Assembly (NCBI GenBank): GCA_963802575.1
Contig: CAWDJF010000005.1
Span: 186,001 to 250,000, forward strand
Origin: DATFTE01 sp963802575
GTDB lineage: Bacteria; Acidobacteriota; Terriglobia; Terriglobales; Acidobacteriaceae
Direction: 5' to 3'
DNA: 64,000 nucleotides
A program made the translations under genes and the position numbers. Shown here in pieces: positions 1 to 8,174 of this stretch. The notes beneath the pieces were generated by a model. The model made no database searches and was not told the DNA's origin. It was given only the letters and a program-made list of their open reading frames with translations. The stretch's first letter is position 1. Each line of letters begins with the position of its first letter.

Positions 1-1
1 A

Positions 2-319
2 AATTTTCTTCTCATGGCGGTAGCGCTAATCACGTTTCCTTCGGTAAATCCTGAACTTTATCGCCAGATGACATTCCTTCGAGGCCGCAAGATGCAAGTT
101 GCAGTCGCGGCAGCGACGATCGCATTGCTCACCGGGTTGCTTCTCGTGGAAGTGATCGGCGACTTGCGTTCGTCAACGCCGTGGTATTTGAAGTCTACGA
201 CCAGTTGGTTGGTTGTCATGATTGGTGCCTGCGCCTTGTTCTGGCGCTTCCGGGTTGGTCTTCGTCAGCGAGGGCTTGATCCCAAGGCCGCAATTTTCGG
301 AGAACTTCCTACGGAGTGA
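2..319 (+). CDS. C-terminal fragment of a membrane protein, possibly an APC-type permease
   Basis: The frame is open to the left edge of the window, so only the C-terminal end is present; an internal ATG lies at 14. Two hydrophobic segments are visible: one around VAVAAATIALLTGLLLVEVI, and a second around SWLVVMIGACALFW. A short basic tail follows. The motif FPSVNPELYRQMTFLRGRK resembles the last loops of amino-acid permeases, but this is a weak resemblance. The stop overlaps the ribosome-binding region of the FAD oxidase that begins two bases later, so the two genes are probably co-transcribed. A permease next to an amine oxidase would fit uptake and oxidation of an amino compound; that is inference. 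Confidence 0.45.
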   Translation, partial: NFLLMAVALITFPSVNPELYRQMTFLRGRKMQVAVAAATIALLTGLLLVEVIGDLRSSTPWYLKSTTSWLVVMIGACALFWRFRVGLRQRGLDPKAAIFGELPTE

Positions 320-320
320 A

Positions 321-1442
321 ATGCAGACCGCGGACGTAGCCATCGTCGGAGGCGGTATTATCGGGTGCTCCATTGCATTTCACCTCGCCGAACTAGGTGT
401 GGAAAGAACTGTCGTCTTCGAGCGAAAGCACGTCGCCAGCGGCGCCACAGGCATTTGCCCCGGTGGCATTCGCCAGCAATTCGAGAGGGAAGCAGAGTGT
501 GTTCTGGCGCAACGCTCAATGAGGTTTTTCGAACAGATCAACGAACGCCTGCTGCCGGAAACGCCATTTTTTCTGGAGCGGAGCGGATATCTTTTTCTCG
601 CCGAGAGCGAGGGAGTTCTCGGCCGCTTCCGAAAGAATGTCGCAATGCAAAACCGGCTGGGTATTCCGTCCCGCATTGTGAGTCGAGAGGAAATTCATGA
701 GATCGTTCCCAGCCTCGTGCTTGATGGCATCCTAGGAGGATCGTTTTGTTCTGAGGACGGATTCCTTGAAGATTGCGATGGTGTCACGAATCGAATGCTT
801 CGTATCGCGCGGGACCGAGGTGCGAGACTTGTCTTGCAAGCAGTCACGAGCATTCAGCGGGATGAAGAAGGCTGGAAAGTTTCGACTCCAAGTGATTCGT
901 GGATCGCCAAACATCTGGTGATCGCTGCGGGTGTCGATAGCCGCGAACTTGCTGGCCGCATTGGAGTCGATCTTCCCATAACACCCGAGCGCCGGCGGCT
1001 CGCTTACACGGAACCCTTCGCGGCGAGGGCGATGTGCCCGCTCGTGGTCGCGCTGGAACGCAGCTTTGCGGGAAAACAGCTCTTGAATGGCGTCTTTTAT
1101 CTAGGGTGGCTCGGGGAAACGGAGGATAGCGACAATCTGACTTTCACCGAGCGCGCTTTAAGCGCAGGTGAAACGTTTCTGCCTGCATTGGCGGAATTAC
1201 CTGTCCGCCGCGTCGTGGAGGGCTTCTATGACTCGACGCCCGACCACCGTCCCATTCTTGGCGCGGCCGGCCCGGGTCTATTTCTGGCGGCCGGATTCAG
1301 CGGACACGGATTTATGCTGGCTCCGGCCGTCGGCAAAATGATGGCGGATCTGATTGCCAATAGTCACGAAGATCCGTTGCTCGACGAATTCTCACTCCAC
1401 AGATTTGAGCAAGCCACATCCAAAGAAGGACTTCAGATCTGA
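321..1442 (+). CDS. FAD-dependent amine/amino-acid oxidoreductase (DAO family)
   Basis: A 373-residue protein of the DAO/sarcosine oxidase/glycerol-3-phosphate oxidase superfamily. These flavoenzymes oxidise C-N or C-O bonds of small amines or amino acids. The N-terminus has the Rossmann dinucleotide-binding motif VAIVGGGIIGCSIAFHLAE, followed by the acidic residue that ends the second strand (VVFERKH). The C-terminal FSGHGFMLAPAVGKMMADL motif is typical of the family's FAD-binding end. I chose the ATG at 321 because it starts right at the Rossmann strand and has GGAG four bases upstream; a longer in-frame extension to 222 would overlap the upstream gene. The substrate cannot be read from sequence; glycine, sarcosine, proline or D-amino acids are all possible. 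Confidence 0.85.
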   Translation: MQTADVAIVGGGIIGCSIAFHLAELGVERTVVFERKHVASGATGICPGGIRQQFEREAECVLAQRSMRFFEQINERLLPETPFFLERSGYLFLAESEGVLGRFRKNVAMQNRLGIPSRIVSREEIHEIVPSLVLDGILGGSFCSEDGFLEDCDGVTNRMLRIARDRGARLVLQAVTSIQRDEEGWKVSTPSDSWIAKHLVIAAGVDSRELAGRIGVDLPITPERRRLAYTEPFAARAMCPLVVALERSFAGKQLLNGVFYLGWLGETEDSDNLTFTERALSAGETFLPALAELPVRRVVEGFYDSTPDHRPILGAAGPGLFLAAGFSGHGFMLAPAVGKMMADLIANSHEDPLLDEFSLHRFEQATSKEGLQI

Positions 1443-1444
1443 CC

Positions 1445-3064
1445 ATGCGGACACATTCAACTGCGCGCCAATTCGCCTTGAGCTTGACTCTCCTTCTCAG
1501 TGTCGCTTCCATTTCCTACGGCCAAGAGCGAGGCTGGGATGAACTACTACAGGTCGATCAGGATTACTTGAAATTGCGCGACGAAGGCATGAAAGGCTCC
1601 GCGCACGATTTCTCTTCCACGGCGGTAGCGGCTCGCGCCGAGCAACTGAAGAAGCTGACAGATCGCTTTCATTCAATCAATCCTGCTGGTTGGACGGTGG
1701 AACGGAAGGTCGATTGGGTGCTTGTCCGCACAGAGTTAAACGATCTCGACTTCCGCTACCGGGTAGTGCGGCCGTGGTCGCGTGACCCGAGCTTTTACTC
1801 CGACTTTTTCGAACGCCTGCCGTATACGACCATTCCCGTTCCTGCCGACAAGGTCGACGAGTTCCGCTCGCAGCTTCGCGCTGTCACCGCGGTCGTCATC
1901 CAGGCAAAGCAAAACTTGACGGAAGCAGGAGGTGACCTTGCCGATATCGCGATCTTTCATCTTGAACACTACGACGGCGTCGGACAAGGCGAGCCATTGC
2001 GAAATCCGCCGCCCGAGGGAGCTTTGGGCTGGTACGCAGATCTACTGGCGCGTGCGCGCAAAGACCAACCAGATCTAGCTTCTGACGTCGCAGCCGCTCT
2101 CCACGCAGTCCGTGACTATCACGATTGGTTGACCGCAAATCGCACGGCCTTTAATTATCCCAGTGCTGTCGGAATTGAAAACTACAACTGGTTTCTGAAG
2201 CACGTCCGGCTGATGCCGTATTCCGCCGATGGCCTCAGCGTTCTTGCCGATACCGAGCTAAGCCGCGCACGCACCTTCCAGAAGATCGAACAGATGAAGA
2301 ATCGGAACCTTCCCGAACTTCAGCTGGCCAAAACGGAGCAGGAATATTATGCGCGCGTTCAAGACGCAGAGAAGTTGATTCGCGCCTTCATCCAGGATAA
2401 TCACATTCTGACGATCCCAGACTATATCGGTCCGCAAAAGACCGACGCATTCTGGATTGAACGTCCAGGCGGCAAGCGCCATTTCTGGGAAGAAATTCAA
2501 TATCGCGATCCACTGGTCGATCACATTCATGCGTCGATTCCCGGACATCGGTTCGATTTTGCGCTGCACGAGCACGACACACGGCCGATCCGTTCGACCT
2601 ATACCGACAGCGGGCGTATCGAGGGCTGGGGCTTTTACTGCGAAGAGATGATGTTGCAGGCGGGGATACTGAAAGACCGCCCTCGTACGCGCGAACTTTT
2701 CTACATCGCGCAGATAGCCCGGGCCGCGCGGATTCCGGCGGAACTGAAGATCCAGCGCGGAGAATTCTCCCTCAACGAAGCTGTGGCGTACATGGTCAAG
2801 ACCGTGCCTTTTATGGACCCGAACCTGGCCCGCTACGATTTGGAGATCTACTTCCGCCAGCCGGGCTACGGAATGAATTACATTGCGGGGAAGCAGCAGA
2901 TCGAGGAACTACTGGCGGCCCGCGCCCAGCAACAAAGCGACAAGTTTGAGCTAGGAACCTTCCACGACCAATTCCTCGGAGCAGGCATGATTCCCGTCAC
3001 CCTCACGCAATGGGAGATGGTGGGCGTCGACGACAAGACGCGTCGCGAGTTCGAATTGCCTTGA
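1445..3064 (+). CDS. Secreted DUF885 family protein
   Basis: A 539-residue protein beginning with a Sec signal peptide (hydrophobic ALSLTLLLSVASISYG, cleavage near the GQE). The body matches DUF885, a widespread family of predicted metallopeptidase-like proteins. The conserved C-terminal half is visible: IPGHRFDFALHEHDT, then GRIEGWGFYCEEMM, then the helical tail with YMVKTVPFMDP and QPGYGMNYIAGKQQI. Many DUF885 members have a HExxP-type motif ahead of the GW.xY.EE segment; here the corresponding part reads HIHASIPGH, so catalytic competence is uncertain. The start lies two bases after the oxidase stop, suggesting one operon. It converges with the M28 peptidase gene, leaving only three bases between the stops. 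Confidence 0.8.
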   Translation: MRTHSTARQFALSLTLLLSVASISYGQERGWDELLQVDQDYLKLRDEGMKGSAHDFSSTAVAARAEQLKKLTDRFHSINPAGWTVERKVDWVLVRTELNDLDFRYRVVRPWSRDPSFYSDFFERLPYTTIPVPADKVDEFRSQLRAVTAVVIQAKQNLTEAGGDLADIAIFHLEHYDGVGQGEPLRNPPPEGALGWYADLLARARKDQPDLASDVAAALHAVRDYHDWLTANRTAFNYPSAVGIENYNWFLKHVRLMPYSADGLSVLADTELSRARTFQKIEQMKNRNLPELQLAKTEQEYYARVQDAEKLIRAFIQDNHILTIPDYIGPQKTDAFWIERPGGKRHFWEEIQYRDPLVDHIHASIPGHRFDFALHEHDTRPIRSTYTDSGRIEGWGFYCEEMMLQAGILKDRPRTRELFYIAQIARAARIPAELKIQRGEFSLNEAVAYMVKTVPFMDPNLARYDLEIYFRQPGYGMNYIAGKQQIEELLAARAQQQSDKFELGTFHDQFLGAGMIPVTLTQWEMVGVDDKTRREFELP

Positions 3065-3067
3065 GAA

Positions 3068-4913
3068 CTACTTTCGCTGTTCGAGTTTTACCGAGGCGGT
3101 CACCGGCTTGCCATCGCGCAGGACTTTGACTTCCACAACGTCTCCGACCTTGCTGCGGCGCAGAGCGTCGGTGAAGTCATAGAGGTTGTTGATGGGTTTG
3201 TCACCATATTGGACCAAAACGTCGCCAGCTTTGAGACCAGCCTTGGCTGCCGGGGAGCCCGGGCGTACATCGGAAAACTTCACGCCCTTTTCCGTCTGGC
3301 CGAAATCCGGGATCGAGCCAAAATAAGGCCCGTAACCGCGGCCACCTCCACCGGCGGGTGCCTTCTCCTCAGCAACCGTTAGAAACGCGGGACGGTCCGG
3401 CGCTTCAGCGATCTGAATCCCGACGTCAGACACGAGTCCAAGCAGATGGGCTGCGTCTGCCGAATTGATTTTGTCCCAAGTGTCCGAGGGCTTGTGATAG
3501 TCGGAGTGAAGCCCCGAAAAGAAGAAAAGAACCGGAATCTTCTTGCTGACAAACGAGGTGTGGTCGCTGGCCGAATAGCCACCTGCGGAATATTCGATCT
3601 TGAAGCCAGATTTCGGTTGATCTTCTTCGAGCAACGCCTTGAATGTAGAACCGGTTCCCACTCCGCCAATGTAGATCTTCTCGTCTTTGATTCTGCCGAT
3701 CATATCCATGTTGAGCATGGCGACGGCCTTGTCGAGAGGAAGTGTGGGTTCCTTCACCCATTCGGCGGAGCCCAATAGCCCAAGCTCTTCTCCAGCGAAG
3801 GAAGCAAAGAGAATCCCTCGCCGTAGTTGGCCCTGCATGGGCGCCAGCAAGCGAGCAAGTTCAAGGACTCCGGCTGTTCCGGAAGCGTTATCGTCCGCGC
3901 CAGGATGAATCTGTCCGATCTGCGAGGGAGCGAGGGAATCGAAGTTTCCCCGACCCAGATGATCGTAGTGAGCGCCGATGATGACGTATTCGTCCGTCTT
4001 CCCAGGCAGATATGCGAGCACATTGTTAACCGTCGCGCGAGTATTCTCGATGCTGACATTCAGCGAAGCATGCAGGCTGTCGGCGAAAGCAAACGACGCG
4101 GGCTTGTCGGATGAGTTGATCTGAGCTTGCACGTCAGTGAGAGACTTGCCTGCGGATTGAAACCAACTTTCCGCGACCGAATTCTTCACTTGGGCAAACA
4201 GAATCCCGACGTTCTCGGGCCCGCTCACGCTACCGAAACGGGTGAGCAAGTCTTCCTCGCCGTCCCCCAACTTGCCATTTACCAGCACGATCGCCTTGGC
4301 GCCGTGATTCCTGGCGTTGATCGCTTTGGTGATCAACTGAGAATGCTGGGTCGTACCGGTGTTTCCGCTCTTTGCAGAAAACCCCGTTGGCTCGTAGCGC
4401 AACACAACGACGATCTTGTCTTTTACGTCGACGCCAGCGTAATCGTCATACTGAAATTCCTCGGCGGAAGCGCCGTAACCTGCAAACACAAGCGGCCCAC
4501 CCGCTGAACCGGAGGCGGAGAAGCTGAACGGAACAAAGTCCTGATTCGGCTTCAGATTATTCTTGGAGCTTCCCATCTCCACTACGAAGTGATTATTCGA
4601 TTGGAGCTTCGCGCCAGTGATTACCGAGAATGGCTGGAAGTAGCCGTGCGTGCCGGCTGGTTTCAAGCCGAGAATTTTGTATCGTTTTTCGAGGTAGTGC
4701 GCGGCCTTGTCGATGCCTTTCGTTCCGGCACCGCGGCCTTCCATTGAGGGAGCAGTGAGCGCCTGGATATCTGCGAGGTAGCGCTGAGGATTGGCAGGTG
4801 CGACTGCTGTTGTTGAGGCGCCGGACCAGCAGGACCGAGGCAGCCAACATCAGCGCAGCCCGCGGCACGAATCGCCAGATGCGCGACCGGGAAGATGCCT
4901 TCTGAATTTTCAT
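3068..4913 (-). CDS. Secreted M28 aminopeptidase with C-terminal PDZ domain; frameshift in the leader
   Basis: A zinc-dependent exopeptidase of family M28. Reading from the internal ATG at 4744 gives 558 residues. The protease-associated domain comes first (FAGYGASAEEFQYDDYAG), then the metal-binding motifs GAHYDHLG, HPGADDNASG, FAGEELGLLGS, NMDMIGR and SDHTSF. A PDZ domain covers the last 100 residues (VRPGSPAAKAGLKAGDVLVQYGD by parts). The usual export signal is missing from that frame. It is found in the next frame from the ATG at 4913 (MKIQKASS.., hydrophobic LMLAASVLL). Skipping one base near 4826 joins them as LAASVLLSGASTTAVAPANPQ, a normal signal peptide running into the family's YLADIQALTAPSMEGRGAGT start. 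In-frame translation upstream of 4744 hits a stop at 4850-4852. So the gene probably spans to 4913 with a one-base insertion. Confidence 0.8.
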
Positions 4914-5023
4914 TTGGGTAAACTCAGTGGACTCAAGATCGTATTTCTCTCACCGCTGGCTGTCAAACCTGGGCCGCGGCGTCGTCCTGCAGGTAGAATG
5001 ATCCATTCACGAGGAGCGTCCTC

Positions 5024-5434
5024 ATGAGGGCATGGATATTGGCGTTCTGCGCAACTGCTTTGCTGACGTCGAGCAACGCTGCGCAGGATGGAGCGGGCCT
5101 TAAGGCGGGTTCGACGTCGACTGAGACGATGAAGATTGAGCCCTTGAAGCTGGACTTCGGTTCTCTTGCAACTGGAATCTCTAGTGAACCCATGACCTCA
5201 ACCCTGACCAATTCCGGCAACAGTACGCTTAAGATCGTCGACATTACTCCGTCCGGCATCGACTTTAACGAGACGAATACCTGCGCCGAGACGCTCGTCG
5301 CCGGCGCCACCTGCCAAATACAGGTCACCTTCCGGCCGGTTATCACCGGCGCACGATTGGGCGTCGTCAGCGTCATGACCTCGGTGTCCGGCGGCCGCCC
5401 GTCTTATATCGTCCTCACCGGTGTTGGACTTTAA
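5024..5434 (+). CDS. Small secreted ASH-domain (choice-of-anchor D type) protein
   Basis: A 136-residue exported protein. The first 20 residues form a signal peptide (ILAFCATALLTSSNAAQ). The rest is a single Ig-like beta-sandwich of the ASPM-SPD-2-Hydin type: LDFGSLATG, then TLTNSGNSTLKIVDI, then CAETLVAGATCQIQVTF, ending VLTGVGL. Such modules are abundant in acidobacterial surface proteins, usually as repeats; here only one stands alone. The two cysteines (CAETLVAGATC) could form a disulfide. It is transcribed divergently from the M28 peptidase. No catalytic residues are visible, so it is probably a structural or binding protein. Confidence 0.75.
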   Translation: MRAWILAFCATALLTSSNAAQDGAGLKAGSTSTETMKIEPLKLDFGSLATGISSEPMTSTLTNSGNSTLKIVDITPSGIDFNETNTCAETLVAGATCQIQVTFRPVITGARLGVVSVMTSVSGGRPSYIVLTGVGL

Positions 5435-5486
5435 CCCGCGCCAACCCGTATCAGTTTGTCAGTTTTGAGATCGAATAGTCCTGATT

Positions 5487-5870
5487 TCAGGAGCCGCCGG
5501 CTAGGCTATAGAGCAGGACGGCAAGCACAATGATCGTGAATCCAACGTAGAGGCGATCGCCCTCGGCCGCGAAACCATATACGGCAAATGCCACCCGCGC
5601 CACCGGGGTTGCGATCAACAGCAGAAGTCCCAGTTGGATGATGCCGCGCCCGCTAAAATGGATCGATCGTTCAATGATTCCGTGCACGGTTCGAAGATCA
5701 TTGGGTTCCCCTTGGAAGACTCGATAATCGGCCGAGGCCAGGCCGTGTCTTGTCAGGTAAATCGACGCGCCTATCAGCACGATTGTGGCGGAGATGATCA
5801 CGCCCGTGCGTAATAAATTGCCGATGATTACTTCGACTCGCTGGTCCGTCCACTTAGGGATCACAGCCAT
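5487..5870 (-). CDS. DUF1634 membrane protein, partner of the TauE-like exporter
   Basis: A 127-residue inner-membrane protein with three predicted transmembrane helices: VIISATIVLIGASIYLT, IIQLGLLLLIATPVARVAF, and LYVGFTIIVLAVLLYSL. It has the DUF1634 layout, in which a short protein with a conserved RxG(I/V)xxS first helix accompanies a TauE/SafE permease. Its start lies two bases past the stop of the TauE-like gene, so they are co-translated or at least co-transcribed. By context it is likely an accessory subunit of the anion exporter; its exact role is unknown. Confidence 0.8.
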   Translation of the reverse strand: MAVIPKWTDQRVEVIIGNLLRTGVIISATIVLIGASIYLTRHGLASADYRVFQGEPNDLRTVHGIIERSIHFSGRGIIQLGLLLLIATPVARVAFAVYGFAAEGDRLYVGFTIIVLAVLLYSLAGGS

Positions 5871-5872
5871 TG

Positions 5873-6709
5873 TCAGATTCTCCCCGAAATTCCCTGGTAA
5901 ATCATCTGCAGCCCAAGAACGACAATTACAAGGCTAAAGACAACGCGCAGCACCTTGGTTTCCGCCTTTACCAGGATGCGCGAACCCAGCAGAGAACCTC
6001 CAAGTACGCCCAACATTACCGGCATCGCGAGTCCAGGGTCGATGTAGCCGCGGTTCAGATAGACGCCGGCGCTCGCCGCCGCGGTAACGCCAATCATGAA
6101 GTTGCTGGTGGTCGTCGAAACTTTGAACGGAATCTTCATGGCCTGATCCATGGCTAGCACTTTGACGGCTCCTGACCCAATTCCCAAAAGTCCAGAAAGT
6201 GTGCCAGCTCCAAACATCAGGCCGAAGCCTGTGGGGACTCGGACGGGGTTGTAATAGCGCAGACCTTCCGGGGTAGGGAAGCTTCCATTCATGCCTAGTC
6301 GCGTAGCCAGCGGATCCGGTGGATTATGCCATTCGGACTTCGGACGCGCCTTGCGCGAAACGTAAGCTGAATACACCAGAACGACTCCAAAGATAATCGC
6401 GATGGCTTGCGTCGGCACTCTGGTGGCGATGAATGCGCCCAGAAGCGCGCCGATGGTGGTGGCAATCTCCAGAAACATGCCAATCCGGATATTCGAAAAT
6501 CCCTCTTTTACGTAGGCTGCCGCCGCTCCAGATGAGGTCGCGATGACGGAAACCAGCGAAGCACCAATCGCGTAGCGGATGTCAACTTTGAAAAACAGCG
6601 TGAGCAGCGGAACCAGGACTACCCCGCCGCCGAGCCCTGTGAGAGAGCCCAACAGGCCCGCCAGGAACGAACCGGCGGCCACTAGGATCGTGAAGAGAAG
6701 AATCGTCAT
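5873..6709 (-). CDS. TauE/SafE family sulfite/organosulfonate exporter
   Basis: A 278-residue polytopic membrane protein of the TauE/SafE (DUF81) family, which moves sulfite, sulfoacetate or related anions across the inner membrane. The family's duplicated motifs are present: near the N-terminus GLLGSLTGLGGGVVLVPLL, and in the second half GTLSGLLGIGSGAVKVLAM. About seven to eight hydrophobic helices are visible. The middle loop (RKARPKSEWHNPPDPLATRLG) is longer than in minimal members. It is followed at once by DUF1634 and preceded by an Rrf2-type regulator on the same strand. Rrf2 proteins often sense sulfur or iron-sulfur status, so the three may form a sulfur-related unit; that link is inferred. 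Confidence 0.88.
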   Translation of the reverse strand: MTILLFTILVAAGSFLAGLLGSLTGLGGGVVLVPLLTLFFKVDIRYAIGASLVSVIATSSGAAAAYVKEGFSNIRIGMFLEIATTIGALLGAFIATRVPTQAIAIIFGVVLVYSAYVSRKARPKSEWHNPPDPLATRLGMNGSFPTPEGLRYYNPVRVPTGFGLMFGAGTLSGLLGIGSGAVKVLAMDQAMKIPFKVSTTTSNFMIGVTAAASAGVYLNRGYIDPGLAMPVMLGVLGGSLLGSRILVKAETKVLRVVFSLVIVVLGLQMIYQGISGRI

Positions 6710-6827
6710 CCAGCCTCCACGGCTGTCATCGTGCCGTATCCAGGATGGGACGAAAATGAATCAGGGATGCGCGGCGTATCGTCTCGCAAGGGCGATTGTC
6801 CAATCTCAAATAAAAAGAGAGCGAAGG

Positions 6828-7322
6828 TCAAACGTTTTGCCGCGTCACGACCTGCGCCAGGTTCGACTTCAGAGTCTTCTTCCGCGGTTTCTTCAGGTCT
6901 TTGGATACGGCCACCGGTGGTTTAATGATGTCGGCAATCGTGGTGTTTTCCAGAATCTGCGCCGCCGCGTCCCGCACTTCCAGAAACACCTGGTAGAGGG
7001 CTCGGTGCTCGGCATCGCGATCGATCAAGGTTCGCAACTGACCAGCATCGCCGAATGGTGCAAGCGGGCCGTCCACCAAACGGACGATTTCACTCAGGTG
7101 TATCTCGGAAGGTGGGCGTCGCAGTTGGTATCCGCCCTTGGCGCCGCGCGCGCTTTCCACGATGCGCGCATTTTTCAATTCCAGCAAGATCAGTTCCAGG
7201 AACTTTTCCGGCAAGTCCTCTTCGTAAGCGATGTCGCGGATCTTGATGGCCCCCTGTTGATAGTGGCGGGCGAGCATCATCGTCGCTTGCAGCGCGTAAA
7301 GTCCTTTTTGTGAGATCTTCAC
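6828..7322 (-). CDS. Rrf2 family transcriptional regulator
   Basis: A 164-residue DNA-binding protein. The N-terminal winged helix-turn-helix has the family hallmarks MKISQKGLYALQATMMLARH, EDLPEKFLELILLELKNA and the wing GAKGGYQLRRPPSEI. Rrf2 proteins such as IscR carry three cysteines for an iron-sulfur cluster in the region after the wing; none is present here, so this member either senses by another route or is a constitutive repressor. The C-terminal 30 residues are basic (KDLKKPRKKTLKS) and look like an extension. It lies 118 bases upstream of the TauE-like gene on the same strand and may regulate it. Confidence 0.88.
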   Translation of the reverse strand: MKISQKGLYALQATMMLARHYQQGAIKIRDIAYEEDLPEKFLELILLELKNARIVESARGAKGGYQLRRPPSEIHLSEIVRLVDGPLAPFGDAGQLRTLIDRDAEHRALYQVFLEVRDAAAQILENTTIADIIKPPVAVSKDLKKPRKKTLKSNLAQVVTRQNV

Positions 7323-7583
7323 TCTGCGGCTCCCCCAGAACAGTCGCCTAAGTCGTTCAACGCCCCCGTAAGCCCCTATGTGCTCTCAGGGAGCATTAAC
7401 AAATTTGCTTAAAATACAGGAACACATTAATTGTATACGGCCCACAATGCAATTCTGGCGTCGTGATGGCCTTGATGCCCTTCGGCGAGCGAGCAAACCA
7501 AAGCCGGCTGATTCGCATCTTTCCACAATTAGGCGATTCAAACTGTTCGAAATGTGGCGTTCTTTTTTGGGGAGGGCTGCGCT

Positions 7584-8169
7584 TTGCGAAAGTTTATTGG
7601 GACGGTTCTGGTTTCCTTTTCTCTGTTACTCGGGGTGGCATCAGCTCAACAGATTGACATTGGCTTCGGACTTAGCGGCATCATTTCACCCTCATACGGA
7701 TCTTCCACGGTTTACTCGGCGCCCTCTCAGGGTGGCGGCATCTATCCGGGCTTCAGCGGCGATTTTCTGCTGAAGAAAAATCTGGGGGTGCAGGGGGAAA
7801 TCTACTGGAAAGGCAGCCAGGGAGTTTACAACGGATACCAACCCTACAGGCCGCTCTTCTGGGACTTCAACGGAATCTGGTTACCGCATCTGGCCAAGCA
7901 CGTAACTGGGGAACTGGTGGCCGGAATTGGTGCGGAGAGCATTCGTTTCTACAACAACTTTTACACCTGCAACTACATTACCGGTTGCACGAACTATACC
8001 AGCAGCAATCACTTCATGGGCGACTTCGGCGGAGGTATCCGCTTCTATCCCCATTGGAGATTTCTTTGTGCGGCCTGAAGCACGCCTTTATCTGATTCGC
8101 AACAACGTGGAATTCAATTCGGACCACGCGACCCGCTATGGCGTGACGATCGGTTATACCTTTCGCTGA
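7584..8169 (+). CDS. Outer-membrane beta-barrel protein, frameshifted near its end
   Basis: A small exported protein, about 194 residues after repair. It begins with a signal peptide (FIGTVLVSFSLLLGVASAQQ) and continues with alternating polar/aromatic strands typical of OmpA/OmpW-like barrels, ending in a C-terminal Phe-Arg strand (YGVTIGYTF). The likely start is the TTG at 7584: it has GGGGAGGG at 7569-7576, whereas the upstream GTG at 7554 would put charged residues ahead of the signal. In the first frame the protein stops at 8078 after RFYPHWRFLCAA. The next frame supplies IGDFFVRPEARLYLIRNN and a proper end at 8169. Dropping one C from the run at 8049-8052 gives RFYPIGDFFVRPEARLYL, so a single-base insertion is the simplest reading. 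Confidence 0.7.
8049..8052 (+). other. Apparent one-base insertion in a C run
   Basis: Four Cs where three would keep the beta-barrel gene in frame. Removing one joins the N-terminal frame to the conserved-looking C-terminal strands that end at 8169. The run is short, so a sequencing or assembly error or an ordinary mutation is more likely than phase variation. Confidence 0.6.
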
Positions 8170-8174
8170 TTGAG

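Noticed and set aside
8049..8052. Phase-variable C tract in the beta-barrel gene
   Set aside because: Four bases is too short for slippage-based phase variation; an error or ordinary mutation is more likely.
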